Source of the DNA: Zoroaster sp. YZ-2022
Taxonomy: Eukaryota; Echinodermata; Asteroidea; Forcipulatida; Zoroasteridae
DNA length: 64,000 nt
Assembly: GCA_029582265.1 (NCBI GenBank)
Contig: CM055816.1
Coordinates: 5,513,690-5,577,689 of the forward strand
Direction of reading: 5' to 3'
The notes below the pieces were generated by a model. That model saw only the letters and a list, made by a program, of their open reading frames with translations. It was not told where the DNA came from and made no database searches. Shown here one piece after another: positions 11,987 to 24,335 of the stretch. Positions within the stretch are counted from its first letter, which is position 1. Each line of letters opens with the position of its first letter. The position numbers were made by a program, and so were the translations under genes.

Positions 11987-12822
11987 CATCGCCTACAGTC
12001 AAGCGCTCCGTATAAGACGTATCTGTTCCACAGATACAGGAAACGGTCGTCTGAACTGAGGCAACACCTTGTATCCCGGGGTCATAGCAAACGCAGGGTC
12101 CAACTAGCCATCAACTGGGCCCTCTGTACCCCCGTAGCTCCCTCTTGGCTACCCAGGGTAACAAGAAAACCCTTCCTAACAGAGTCCCCCTGGTCACGAC
12201 TTATCACCCCAGATTACCCAGACTTTCATCTATCGTAAATGATAACATGACTATTTTACACTCCTCCGACAGGTTACGCTCAGCCATCCCTAACCCCCTT
12301 TGATTGCTTTCCGTCGCCCCCGTAACTTCGGTGATATATTGGTTCGGGCTAGGCTCCCTAGCACTAACAGTGACCTTAACATCACTGATCATGAATCACC
12401 ACAGGGGTGCTCTAAGTGTAACCGCTCGAGATGCAAAACCTGTTTGTATCTCAAACCTGCTCAGAAGGTGAAAAGCCACAGTACTGGTCTCACCTACACA
12501 ATCAGAACTAAATCCCAGTGTGACACACCCAAGGTTATATATGTAATCTCATGTAAAATATGTGGTATACAATATAGGGGAGACAAAGACCAAATTGTGT
12601 CTCCGCTTTGCCAACCATGTTTCCTCTGTGAAAACTAAAAAACCCTACCCTGTGGCTATCCATTTTAACAGCCCTAATCATAGCATTAATGATGTTGAAC
12701 TCATTGTAATTGAAGCCTGCACTAGCAATGATACACATCGCAAACTTAGGGAGTCACACTGGATACATCAACTGAAAACACTTCAACCCTATGGCCTCAA
12801 TATCAACACAGGTATCAAATAA
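11987..12822 (+). pseudogene. Penelope-like element, C-terminal part with GIY-YIG-type endonuclease (broken)
   Basis: Three plus-strand frames must be combined. Around 11,990-12,298 there is a linker-type stretch (Ala-Tyr-Ser-Gln-Ala-Leu-Arg, later Val-Pro-Leu-Val-Thr-Thr-Tyr-His-Pro). At 12,300-12,578 comes a block Arg-Arg-Pro-Arg-Asn-Phe with paired cysteines (GCSKCNRSRCKTC) and VIYVISCKICGIQY. At 12,562-12,822 comes the end of the domain (Gly-Glu-Thr, then PVAIHFN, HSINDVELIVIE, RESHWIHQL and a closing GLNINTG). This order is that of the C-terminus of Penelope-like retroelements, where a GIY-YIG endonuclease follows the reverse transcriptase. The reverse transcriptase is absent, so the copy is 5' truncated. 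Frame changes near 12,299 and 12,578 make it inactive. It interrupts the Y segment of unit B. Confidence 0.8.
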
Positions 12823-12835
12823 CCCAGCTACCTTT

Positions 12836-13170
12836 ACCTATTTCCAGGCATTAGTTGTAACCTTTTATTTTTGGAAGATTTTGTCCTAACCTGTTCTATT
12901 TTCAGGTAGTTCCTTTTTCAGGTATTTGCTTTAACCTGTTTTTTCAGCTATTTGTTTTAACCTGTTCTTTTTTCAGGTATTTGTTTTAACCTGTTACTTC
13001 TCAGGTCTTTGTCCTAACCTGTTCTATTTTCAGGTATCTGTTTTAACCTGTTCTCTTTTCAGGTATTTGTTTTAACCTTTGTTCTATTTTCAGGTATTTG
13101 TTTTAACCTGTTACTTTTCAGGTCTATGTCCTAACCTGTTCTATCTTCAGGTATTTGCTTTAACCTGTTG
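12836..13170 (+). repeat. Degenerate ~28-32-bp tandem repeats downstream of the Penelope-like fragment
   Basis: About ten units of the type CAGGTATTTGTTTTAACCTG followed by a short T/C-rich spacer. They start right after the stop of the Penelope-like frame, so they probably belong to its 3' untranslated part. A second, longer direct repeat (AGCTGCCACCTCTACCTATT, then CTCAATAATCC) follows at 13,345-13,445. Confidence 0.65.
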
Positions 13171-13560
13171 CTTTATCTTATCTTGTATACTTTTACATTT
13201 TTTCCAACTGCCTCTCATAGGACTATTTTAATTTAGCTATTTACACCCACACACCAACTCCTCAATTTGTAAGGCTTAAAAAAAAACTTTTTGTTGTCGT
13301 ATCCCTTTGTGTATTGTCCTATGTTTATGCCAACTTTACTAAAAGCTGCCACCTCTACCTATTGTGTAGCTCAATAATCCCTCCTTTACCCAAGGTTCAC
13401 CATAAGCTGCCACATCTACTTATTGCGTGGCTCAATAATCCCCCCTTTGTTCACTTCTGATACTCCTATTGGCTTTTTCTAGACTGATGCTTATCTTTAA
13501 TTGGTCTCTATTTTCCCGCCTTTTTTGGATCCCGCCCCATGATCCTTTGCTTTCCCTTTT

Positions 13561-13563
<3 letters not shown>

Positions 13564-13643
<80 letters not shown>

Positions 13644-13656
13644 TATATATACATAT

Positions 13657-13686
<30 letters not shown>
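13564..13686. repeat. Compound (AT)n-(AC)n microsatellite
   Basis: A long AT dinucleotide run, interrupted by ACAC, passes into an AC run ending near 13,686. Apparent reading frames across it are artefacts of the repeat. Confidence 0.95.
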
Positions 13687-13687
<1 letters not shown>

Positions 13688-13754
13688 TACTGGGTGAGGG
13701 AGCTATCTATATATATATCGCGGAACCCGCTGCTATATGGGATTCTAGCCGACC

Positions 13755-13910
13755 AATTGTCATCGCGCAAGCTCGGTCGAGAGGTTAAGACGTCTGCACT
13801 AGTAGGTTCGAATCCCGCCCGAGTCGCCTGTGTAGTTTTTTCACAGACACTCGGAAAGCACTGAGTATGCAGTGCTATAGACACGTCGGTGTAGGGCAAC
13901 ATTAAATCAA
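13755..13910 (+). mobile_element. tRNA-derived SINE (family 2)
   Basis: An A-box-like GGTCGAGAGGTTAAGACG (near 13,773) and a perfect B box GGTTCGAATCCCG (near 13,805) are spaced as in a tRNA gene. The rest does not fold as a tRNA, and a non-tRNA body (CACTCGGAAAGCACTGAGTA) follows. The body differs from that of family 1. Confidence 0.7.
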
Positions 13911-15671
13911 TTGTTAAATTTGTTTTTGTTCTTTACATATGGCTTTGCACTTAAATATATGGCTTTGCTCTTCAAAACAGACTACCAGCCAATTTACACA
14001 CATTTTGTGTGACAGATTGGCTGGTAAATTCTGCTAAGCAAATATTTCTGGCGAGCAAGTTTTCCTGCTTAGGCAGCTCCATGAAACTGGCCCCTTGTGA
14101 ACAGCTGACGCATACGCGCTGTTCTGATTTTAATAAGCCAGTCTATACCAGCGTTAATACTCCCAACATATGAATTCAATATAACAATGATTCAGTAGAG
14201 CAGGTTGTATGAATAGAAACCAGCAAATGATAAGAAGCCTTATCCTTTCAGTTGTAGTCTTTTACTTCCTAACAAAAGTTGTATGTTATAACATATTCTG
14301 AAGACGGTATCTTATACTGCAAAGCTGTATGATTGGACGTGATCACATTGTGGGTGTATTCAAGGCGCATTCTATCAGGGCTCCCCCACCTCCTTGGTAA
14401 AAATAGTGTTTTTTGGTATTTCTGATATAATTTGTCGGTTCATTGAGTTTTACCTTGCTAAATCCCCCAACAAAAGTTTGTGGACCCATTCTATTTTCAT
14501 TTAACCCAACTTATCGTTAAAATAGCGCAGCGAAGACATATTTTATTATTTTTGTTGGGGAGAGGGGGTGGAGGCCAATTTGCCGACTGATTTCAGCAGT
14601 GGTAAAAAAAAATAACACATTCAAAATCGCTGCACGAGGGAGCGATACAGGCACGAGCACTTTTCGAGGTGGTAGGAATTAGGGGAGCCGAACATTTGGA
14701 AAAATGCCGAATGAGGTTGGGGTAGTCGTTAAAAAATTTCCCCAAAATTAAATCACCTCAGCCACAAAAAATACAAGCCTATAAAAGCCTATTTGAGCAA
14801 TTTTGAAATCGCGCAAATACCAAAATTGTACTTTGCCTTTAAGTCTAGTCCTTGACTTTTATTTAACTTGATGTCTAACTGTGTTTAAACACTGCTGCCT
14901 TTTCCTGTAGTGGTTCCTATAATTATATGGAATGACATCCTCAATTTCCTCTCCTGGAAACAATATACAGACAATACTCAACTGAGGTTATGCTACTACA
15001 GTACAGTGGCATACATGTTTGTCAAAGGTGTGTGTGTGTGTGGGGGGGGGGGGGTATGGAGAGGGGACTATGAATGCAAATTCCAATGAAAAACACTAAA
15101 TGTCAACCCGCCCTACCCCCCCCCCCACACACACACACACACTAGTGTAATTAGTGTAAAGTTTTGAATTGAAATACATGTATACATTTTCTTTGACAGA
15201 AAATTTAACCGTTTAGGATCGAGACCAATTTGGAGTAATAATTTATTTCGGTGAACACGCATGATAAACACAGTACGGCATGTACATTTTTGTTAAGGGT
15301 GGAATTCCATTGACCGTCCCTGAACCTCAGTTCATCTTTACCCATCCTGCTTTCGAGTACACATTTTTAAACATGAGGATAAATACAAATATGTATATAT
15401 TTCTTTAATATAGTTGTAATTTTGTTTTAATTTGTTCGAGAAACGCAATGTTTTAGAATGGTAGGCATCGTCAGGCCTAGTGTTTGGAATTAATAAGTAT
15501 ATGCTTTCCCAAAACCAATTTACTGAAGCTTCTGTTGAGTGCCACTGAAGCCGCAACAGTTAATGATTCTAAATATTATTCCAACATTCTAATAGATTAT
15601 TATAATTATTTACCCCCTTTGTCTGATAGAATACATGTAATAGGTGTAATTCTTTGGTGAAGAGAGACTGA
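13911..15671. other. Noncoding AT-rich stretch with MITE fragment and simple repeats
   Basis: A fragment of the GGCC-AATT MITE lies at about 13,980-14,092 (TGGCTGGTAAATTCTGCTAAGC, ending in CATGAAACTGGCCCC). A (GT)n-(G)n run lies at about 15,031-15,053 and a (C)n-(AC)n run at about 15,117-15,143. Nothing else is recognised and no frame looks coding. Confidence 0.5.
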
Positions 15672-16180
15672 CTACGCGGCGCCTTTTTTTTCTACGCGGC
15701 GACTTTTTTTTTTTACGCGGCGACTTTTTTTTTTTGGACGGCGACTTTTTTTTTTACGCGGCGACTTTTTTTTGGGGACGGCGACTTTTTGTTTAAAAAA
15801 AAAAAAAAAAAATAAACCGTCCAAAAAAAAAAAGTCGCCGCGTAAAAAAAAAAGTCGCCGTCCAAAAAAAAAAGTAGCCGTCCAAAAAAAAAAAGTCGCC
15901 GCGTAAAAAAAAAAGTCGCTGTCCAAAAAAAAAAAGACGCCGTCCCAAAAAAAAAAGGCGCCGCGTAAAAAAAAAAGTCGCCGTCAAAAAAAAAAAGTCG
16001 CCGCGTAAAAAAAAAGTCGCCGTCCAAAAAAAAAAGTCGCCGTCCAAAAAAAAAAGTCGCCGCGTAAAAAAAAAAGTCGCCGTCCAAAAATAAAAGTCGC
16101 CGTCCAAAAAAAAAAGTCGCCGTCCAAAAACAAAAAGTCGCCGCGTAAAAAAAAAAAGTCGCCGTGTAGAAAAAAAAGGC
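15672..16180. repeat. Head-to-head array of ~20-bp units: A-tract plus GTCGCCG core
   Basis: From about 15,795 to 16,180 the unit is an 8-11-base A-run plus GTCGCCGCGT or GTCGCCGTCC, repeated roughly twenty times. From 15,672 to about 15,785 the same unit runs in the opposite direction (ACGCGGCGAC plus T-run). The outer left end is CTACGCGGCGCC. The same end, in reverse complement, closes the small array at 27,734-27,837, which suggests a defined element terminus and foldback architecture. Phe/Lys-rich reading frames here are spurious. Confidence 0.8.
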
Positions 16181-19100
16181 GAATATAAATCAGTCCCAGA
16201 TAGATGATGTCACGGCAGCCCAGATATTCCATCCCCGCACACTGCTCACTCGTCTACGCTGAATGCTTGCACGGCCTGCCCGAGACATACGGGGAACAGC
16301 TGGCAATGTGACCGATTCACATTCCATCTCCGCGCCGGGTAAATGATTGCCAAGATGGGGAGGACAAATATAGAGAGATGTCCTGGTTCCTCGATCTTGT
16401 GGTCTTCGTTATGACTATAGTCTCTGGATGTTATACTTCGAGGGGCTTTGTACAGTATACTTAGAAATAAATGGATGTCGGTTTCACTGCAGCTTTTTTA
16501 AAAACAAAATACCTTTTTTTGGGGCAAAATAAAACTATTTAATCTCATTTAGCACGGTACAATTACTTTGTCACTTTATTTAGATCCATGTTCTTTTTAT
16601 ATATTTTTTTTCAAATTTGGTTGGCTGATTTTAAAAACTGAAAACAATTTTGAGTGAAAAAATTTAAGTATTGAGGGTTATTGAAATTAACAGTTGGCGG
16701 TACATAATGTTTGCAAAAAGGGCGTACCACTTGAATTTCAGAGGGATTGGGAGATAATCACTACACATACATCCCAGGGGTTTGGGATAAGTGTGTAGGA
16801 TATAAGCCTCCCAATTATTGATTTATTTCGGATTAAGGGATAGAATTTTATTTCAAAATGACCCCAAATTTACTCGATGAACCAAACGTCCTAAATAAAT
16901 TCTAGAAATTAATAAGCAGTGCTTCTTACTGATTCCGCTTCAGATATAAGGCGAGATGGCCTAAATATCTTTCCATAAATTAAACACTGGGCAGTCCCAA
17001 AGGCGAACGGTGGGGTGGGGGAAGGGGGGTTGGGGGTTGCACCATATTTGTATGTTTATCAGTACGTCTTTTCTTTTTGTTCTATGAACATTTAATTTGG
17101 ACTATAACACAATTTTGTTTTTCCAAATTTTTATTTACAATTAATTTTATGATTTTTACTGCAATTATTCTACTGTATAAAAAAACCATTGTATACAAAC
17201 AAACGATTACGTGGTTACTTTGTGTTACTTTGTGTGTGTACAATTATTCAATAATATTTACTTATATTTACATTGAATTAAATTTGTAGCATTCCAAAGC
17301 CATGTGCTGAGAGTTGGCATCCGAATATCACAGGATGTGACGTTGACAGTCACTGGAAAAACGATTAACAATAGACATGGTTGGAGACTATGTCATGGTT
17401 GAGATACTAATCTTTGATCTCATTTGATTTTTAACAATATCAAGATCCTGGTTAGTGTGTAATTAATTTACGATTTTAAGGGTTATGAATAGTTTGGGTA
17501 ATTCAAAATCACCGAATGGTTGAATTGTAATGTGAAACTAAATTGGTATGAAGCTGATAATCGTATCAAATATTTCCTTGAAATAGTTTTTTTGAAATGC
17601 TGTCACTTGAAAGAAACATAAAATAATTACCATTTCGAATCTAGGAAAGGGTAATTTTCCCTTCTAAATTCAAAGTTACAATGAAAACAACAAATCTGAA
17701 CGCGTCATACTATTTTCTTAAAAACGATATAACGTTGACAGTTGTGTTGTTTGATGTACATGTATATCTTGATTCAAAGAGAGTAAGCATACTCGTAAAG
17801 ATAAATTTGCCAATGCTGTACTTTCCCTAAAACTGACAGAATTTATAATATCCATGAAATTAAACCAGAGTTTCCGTATGTGCTAATTTGAAATGGAATT
17901 TTCATAAAAAATACAATTTGTCAGCTACAGATTACACTTCTGGTACAATGTTATTTTGTGCCTAATTCATAAAAAAATAATAATAATAATTATACATGTT
18001 CCAGTCTTAATTACATGTGAATGTTTTCCTCTCTGAAAAACAAAGAAATTTGCTAAAACCATTTTATGGTTGTTTGTACTTGCATTCCCATTCCTCACTG
18101 TCATTCTGGGTCATAACATGGTAAATCAATATCCATAGTATTTGCGGGATGGAAGTGAAACACGACTACTTAATGAGCCGCAACTGTCTGGGTCTGTTTC
18201 TATACATATTTTGGGATCATAAAATATACATGCACATAGTGAATTTTTTTCCAAAAGCGGCTGAATTCATAATGTGAAAGTTAATATTTAGATCCAATGA
18301 CAATAACATATAGATAACAACAACTGATTGTTCAATTTCATAAAGTTTTTAAGCAAACATCCTGCTTGACACATGATCAGCCAAAAAAAACCTTAAAAAT
18401 AATTTTAAAAATAAAATAAAAAGATAAACAAATCTAACACACAATAAATATTTTGTCATGAATGAAAAATGTTAAGCAATACCAATCTTTTAAGAAAGTC
18501 CATAAAGTAGCCCCGGATGAGTCAAATATTGATCGAAATTTGAAACCATCCAGCCAGTTGTTCATTACTGTAACGTATATAGCCTACGTGTATTATAATT
18601 AATGCATGAACAATTATGATTACTCTCTAAACCAATATATACACCAACATTTTGTTTGGTCATTTATAACGAGATTTTTTTTTTACATTAATTTGTACCG
18701 GTATATGAAATTTAGGAAACAATAATTCTTCGAAATTCAAACTGGAAATATTTGTCAATAACTGCACTTTTCTTAAAAATGTTAGCACCTCTGACAAAAT
18801 AATTCATATGGAGGATTAATACATTCATATTTTGACACCGAGTAGGTTTTAGGTTAAAATTTGGATTGATTCATTTCAGATTTGAATTTGTATTCACGTT
18901 TTCTAGAATGTTGACAACATCAGACATAATCACTTATCAGGATGTTTGGTACCATTACCATCCCAAAACCATGTAAGCTTTTAGATAATAATTCTCTCAG
19001 TTTATTTCCAGGAAAATTGCCAATGGTGCTCACCCCTTTAACAGCACTATGATTTTGTGGTAAACCATCATATACATGGCAATCAGTAAATTGGCTTTAG

Positions 19101-19654
19101 AATTCACTTTGGAAATTATATTTGCATTCCATCGAAAGTATCTGGAGAAAAAATAGATGTCCTTTGTTGTTTTATGAAAGAAAAAAGAGCAGTTCAGAAA
19201 CAATATCTCTGTATAATTATTTATGCCTTTACACCCGGCATTCAAACCAAATTAACCAAATTAACCAAATTATTACAAATTAACAAATTCACAGTAAGCT
19301 CTTTACGAAAATGTTAAAATAACACAATAGTGTTCCAGAATATTTAAATTGGAATGAACGAATTTATATTGTTTAGTGTTTTTTCAACGACAAAGATTCA
19401 CTGTGTTGGTAGTATTACGGCAGTTCCAGCGTTCCCACCCTGAACTAGGATAAGGGTCAGAAACTTCTGACATTATTCTGATCCAGTTCACTAGTCCCAA
19501 ACATGGTCTAGCACTCACGAGAACCTTTTCTGAATCAAATCTGACCCGAGTGTGCTTGTCTTTCTATGGAAGTATACATTTTGACAGATGGTGCTGCAGT
19601 CCCCAAGCAAAAGTTTACGTTTGCTATTAAAAATTATTATTTAATTTATATACG
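16181..19654. other. AT-rich noncoding stretch, nothing recognised
   Basis: No frame longer than about 70 codons with plausible composition, no splice-flanked exon and no known transposon signature were found on either strand. A few T-rich, A-rich and ATAATAAT runs are present. Confidence 0.5.
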
Positions 19655-19980
19655 GATTGTCGTTGTGTGCCCGGAAGAAGGTTGTAAGGCTCTATGACCA
19701 AAGTACAATTTTTTGTCCCATCAGAAGGTCGTAAGCAATAAAATGGCTCCTTTGAAAAAAGTAGAGCATAACTTTTATATATTTGTTGCTAGAATTACTC
19801 CTAAGACATGTTTTTCATTCCCATTTGGAATTTAACTTTTCTACAAAGACTTAATGACTTATAAAAAACGACCAAACTTTTACACTCGGTTTTCTTAAAA
19901 CACAATTTTGCACACGACCTTTCGCCGGTCACACTTTCGCTACGTCCTCCTTCCGGGCACACGACGTTGTATACCATTGG
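19655..19980. mobile_element. Candidate MITE with GTGTGCCCGGAAG termini
   Basis: GTTGTGTGCCCGGAAGAAGG near 19,663 and CTCCTTCCGGGCACACGACG near 19,955 are inverted copies about 300 bp apart, with no frame between them. TATAC lies outside both ends and may be the target duplication, though the exact ends are ambiguous. Confidence 0.45.
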
Positions 19981-20589
19981 TAAAACTGTTTATAAATTAA
20001 TTCATACTTTTATCCAAATTAAGAGATATGTAAAGAAACCAACCAGTAAAAATTCAGCTTATTCCGTAGTGAAAATTCATTAAGATTTGTTAGTATTTAT
20101 TCTGATGAAAGATCAATTATCAAAGCCCCGGATCCATTTCATTTTGTATTTATATTCAGGTTTTCTGGGAATAATGTCTTAGAATGTTTGATACATCTTA
20201 CAACCATGAAAGCTTTTAGATAAAAATTTGTTTAGTTTGTTTTCGGCTAATTACCAATTGTGTACACTCCTTTTTACTTTTTAGTAGTTGTTCGTTTTGA
20301 CACAAGGTTCCGTTACCAAATAATAATTGTTGATACAAAATATATAAAGTGAGATATGGGTTAAACTGAACAGGACTTGACCCAGATGACAATTTGTCCA
20401 GACCAACCTTCCTCTTGAGATGATTATGAAGAACCGACCACTTTAAGGTCACAAAAAATACTCAACACATTGACCCAAGCAAATCAGCATATTAAAAAGC
20501 TCATGCCTTCACTCTTGTCCCTATCCTCCATCAATCGTTTTACAAGTTCAGCTGGGCCCTTTCAACGAATCGAAATTCGAGGGTGAGGA
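19981..20589. other. Noncoding AT-rich stretch
   Basis: A short minus-strand frame (20,216-20,452) has no recognisable domain and unremarkable composition. Nothing else is seen. Confidence 0.4.
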
Positions 20590-21760
20590 AACTAAAACCA
20601 CGATGTATTTGTTATCAATTCCTTGCACGCACATAGTGAGAGTTACACAGCAACGATTGTGACCGCGGCTCATCGGTCCATACCATACGGGCGTTGAGCA
20701 TGGATACACGGCGAAGCTTCCAACAGAACCATGCATGTACGAGGACGGTCGCTGTTTTTGTCAATGACCCTTTTTATCAGTGTTAGAACAGAAACATGAA
20801 ACCAATAAGTGTATGCCTTAAAGAATTTTGAATTCGACAGTAAAAAAGTGTGCCAAAAAAATTAAGCACTATAGTTCGGAAACCTGAGGATACCTGTAAA
20901 CTTTGCTACATTAACCAGAAACACCCAACTCTTCTACGATTAGTGTTCTGTGTTATTTTACGAGCACTAACTTTAATAACCTAGCACTCGGGACCAACGG
21001 TTTAACTTCCCGCCCAAAGGACGAAGCAAAATTATGGTTAATAGGGTTTTCAGTTCGTATGTGCTTGACCGAAGCTCTCCACACGCACATCGCATCGCCC
21101 GCAACAAAAAACATCAAAATTTTAAATCAATTTTTTGTGACTAGTTTTACCTGTCGAAATCTTACATGTAATAGCTCATTGGAAAGCTTATAGTTTCAGC
21201 TATCCAACAATGTACATAAAATAGCAATCGGAAGTACGTGCGAAAGCCTAGGTTTTTATGAATGAACCACTCTTGTCCCGCCCAGCCTTTCGCGAAGTGT
21301 TCCGAGATCGGGCGCATTCAGCCCGTAAAATTTGCCGCGCTCTGCTGAGGGCATCCACTTCGGAGCTGTCTCCGCACCCAAGTACATTGTGATTGACATG
21401 AAAACGGATTTCCCTATTGAGTCAAAGGGCACATTTACATACCCATGCTTCCTCGATCGCCATAGCTACTCTACAACCGAAGTTACGAAGAGATAAAAAG
21501 TAAACACCGTTTTTTGAGGTGAAATCTTCAAGTTGAAAGGGAAGAGCGGTGTCTGAATTAATTTTACACCTCTTTTCTATCATATGTGAAAGTTTTGAGC
21601 CGTAATTTTGTTTAGTTTTGAGCGGAGAATGTATTTTTTTCACCCTTTCAAAAGCTCTTATGAGGGAAGCGAGCACGAACGCTGTGCGTGTGTATCACGG
21701 TGTGTGTAGGCTGATTCAACGGTTTTGTTCCCATTAGGGGTGTACACAGTGTATGGACAG
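20590..21760. repeat. Unclassified ~1.15-kb repeat, copy 1
   Basis: Direct repeat of 23,165-24,335, in the same orientation and with very few differences. Shared landmarks are GATTGTGACCGCGGCTCATC, CCATACGGGCGTTGAGCATG, CCAGCCTTTCGCGAAGTGTT and TGTGTGTAGGCTGATTCAAC. It is less AT-rich than its surroundings. An 84-codon minus-strand frame (21,422-21,676) lies in the conserved part but matches nothing I know. It could be a nonautonomous mobile element or a segmental duplication. Confidence 0.7.
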
Positions 21761-21930
21761 TCGCACTTCATCGAATGCTGTATACTTGATTAAATAAAAC
21801 AGGATTCCTCAAAAACTACTCGTCCGATTTTCTTGATTTAAAAACCATTGTATTTCTTTCATCAAAACCTTTAATTTGATATAAATTGTGAGCATATTGG
21901 TTTAGGAATAATTTTTCACCTGAAAACCCT

Positions 21931-22046
21931 ACTTAAGTGTCTTGCTCAATGACACAAGTGCCGCGACCGGCCAGGCCGGGATTCGAACCCATATTCTGAC
22001 GACCCCAGAACTTGAGTTCGATTCCCTACAACGCTCAGCCACGATA
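21931..22046 (-). mobile_element. tRNA-derived SINE (family 1), truncated
   Basis: On the minus strand a tRNA-like head with GTTGTAGGGAATCGAACTCA is followed by B box TGGGTTCGAATCCCG and GTGTCATTGAGCAAGACAC, after which the element stops. It has the same layout as 5,529-5,872 and 56,392-56,720. Confidence 0.75.
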
Positions 22047-22123
22047 CTCTACATGCATTACCAAGAGGGAGGGTGATGGGGGTACAACAATTGATCGGCA
22101 CGTTACTATACATGTACATACAT

Positions 22124-22365
22124 TTATTTCGATGTTTCTTTGGCTGCGGCTTGTGTCCTTCTGCCTTCCTCCATGTTCCGATGTTTCTTACTGCGGTGTG
22201 CGTCATTACATTGCGTTTGTGTTAGCGTCTGTTGTATGAAACAGTCCCGGTCCGTCTTCTCAATGGTGGACTGCTGGCATGGGGCTTTGGAAGACTGCTT
22301 AGTTGCCGGTTTGCATTCAGCCATGTTTTCCTTCTTGGTTTCCATAACCGTTGTCTGCTCGCTGG
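22124..22365 (-). CDS. Candidate coding exon, unknown product
   Basis: On the minus strand a pyrimidine-rich acceptor (TTATGTTGCACTCCCAG) opens a frame of about 80 codons that ends in TAA at 22,124. The translation is hydrophilic, rich in Thr, Gln, Lys, Glu and Ser, with an internal Met in good context (GGAAAACATGGCT). No domain is recognised. A hydrophobic frame overlaps on the plus strand. Weak points: there is no homology and a SINE lies immediately downstream. It could be chance. Confidence 0.25.
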
Positions 22366-22387
22366 GATCAGTCTGGGAGTGCAACAT

Positions 22388-23164
22388 AAATAAAATGATT
22401 CATAAGAATAATTATGGGATGACCCTAACAGTAATAATATCCGGTGTACTAGCTACAAACGAAGACAGTCAGCCACGGCTGTCATTCATTCATGTCCGGG
22501 TGTTTAAGTGGTAGTACGACCGCTGTGTGTACGCACGCTGCACACACAGTGACCTGTCGGTAGTTTCATGTGTTCGCTGAACCGCGGTTACATAAATTGA
22601 CGTGTGGATGCGCCATTTTTCAGCCACCCTATTCCGCCATTTTAGGGCGTGCCGCTCTTTTACAAAAATTTACTTCAACATTGTCTTTGTAATGGTAAAT
22701 TGCTCATTGGTGGCTAAAAATGTACGTTATGTTTACATCGGAGTTATAAGTGGATTAGTTTTTGTTCTTTTTGAAGAATAGTCGTTTTTGAAAAGCGCTT
22801 TGCATGAACGTGTACTGATGCAGCTACCACATTCAGGCCATGTTCACATTAAAGCTGGTGTGTGCTAAATTTACTACGGTTTGGCAAAGCGTAACATATT
22901 TATATCTGTAGTCTGTAATAAGATTATTTCTCAAATCAGACGATTATAGGCATCGAATGTAGACTTTCAACCCTAATGCATCAGCTGATGAGACAAATGC
23001 ACTCACTTATTCAATGCGCCGAGGAAACCATAATAGAAATGAACTCACATGACCTGAAAATGCTGATCTCTATTTACGCAGTTTAGATGTTATCATTCTA
23101 AAAAATATTAAAGGTACACACCGCCCTAAAAGTGCAAAAAATGGGCTTGATAGAATGATAGAGA
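22388..23164. other. Noncoding stretch with two GCCATTTT motifs
   Basis: GCGCCATTTTTCAGCC and CCGCCATTTTAGGGCG (about 22,611-22,650) resemble YY1-type promoter sites in a locally GC-richer patch. That would fit a promoter for the minus-strand candidate exon, but there is no further support. Nothing else is recognised. Confidence 0.25.
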
Positions 23165-24335
23165 AAACTAAAACTACAATGTATTTGTTATCAATTCCTT
23201 GCACGTTACACAGCAACGATTGTGACCGCGGCTCATCGGTCCATATACCATACGGGCGTTGAGCATGGATACACGGCGACGCTTCCAACAGAACCATGCA
23301 TGTACGAGGACGGTCGCTGTTTTTGTCAATGACCCTTTTTATCAGTGTTAGAACAGAAACATGAAACCAATAAGTGTATGCCTTAAAGAATTTTGAATTC
23401 GACAGTAAAAAAGTGTGCCAAAAAATTAAGCACTATAGTTCGGAAACCTGAGGATACCTGTAAACAATGGTGTTTGCTACATTAACCAGAAACACCCAAC
23501 TCTTCTACGATTAGTGTTCTGTGTTATTTTACGAGCAAGTAACTTTAATAACCTAGCACTCGGGACCAACGGTTTAACTTCCCGCCCAAAGGACGAAGCA
23601 AAATTATGGTTAATTAATAGGGTTTTCAGTTCGTATGTGCTTGACCGAAGCTCTCCACACGCACATCGCATCGCCCGCAACAAAAAACATCAAAATTTTA
23701 AATCAATTTTTTTTACTAGTTTTACCTGTCGAAATCTTACATGTAATAGCTCATTGGAAAGCTTATAGTTTCAGCTATCCAACAATGTACATAAAATAGC
23801 AATCGGAAGTACGTGCGAAAGCCTAGGTTTTTATGAATGAACCACTCTTGTCCCGCCCAGCCTTTCGCGAAGTGTTCCGAGATCGGGCGCATTCAGCCCG
23901 TAAAATTTGCCGCGCTCTGCTGAGGGCATCCACTTCGGAGCTGTCTCCGCACCCGAGTACATTGTGATTGACATGAAAACGGATTTCCCTATTGAGTCAA
24001 AGGGCACATTTACATACCCATGCTTCCTCGATCGCCATAGCTACTCTACAACCGAAGTTACGAAGAGATAAAAAGTAAACACCGTTTTTTGAGGTGAAAT
24101 CTTCAAGTTGAAAGGGAAGAGCGGTGTCTGAATTAATTTTACACCTCTTTTCTATCAAATGTGAAAGTTTTGAGCCGTAATTTTGTTTAGTTTTGAGCGG
24201 AGAGTGTATTTTTTACACCCTTTCAAAAGCTCTTATGAGGGAAGCGAGCACGAACGCTGTGCGTGTGTATCACGGTGTGTGTAGGCTGATTCAACGGTTT
24301 TGTTGCCATTAGGGATGTACGCAGTGTATGGACAG
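23165..24335. repeat. Unclassified ~1.15-kb repeat, copy 2
   Basis: Copy of 20,590-21,760 in the same orientation, about 1.4 kb downstream of it. Small indels (for example, the CACATAGTGAGAG stretch of copy 1 is missing) show that the copies are separate and not an assembly duplicate. The ends diverge after GTGTATGGACAGT, which may mark the true 3' boundary. Confidence 0.7.

Noticed and set aside
15672..16232. Several Phe/Arg-rich minus-strand frames of 80-125 codons
   Set aside because: They are translations of the A-tract/GTCGCCG repeat in successive frames and have no non-repeat portion.
22140..22514. 124-codon hydrophobic plus-strand frame
   Set aside because: It overlaps a more plausible minus-strand candidate exon with a good acceptor. 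Cys/Val/Leu richness can arise as the complement of a Thr/Gln/Lys-rich frame, and no domain is seen.
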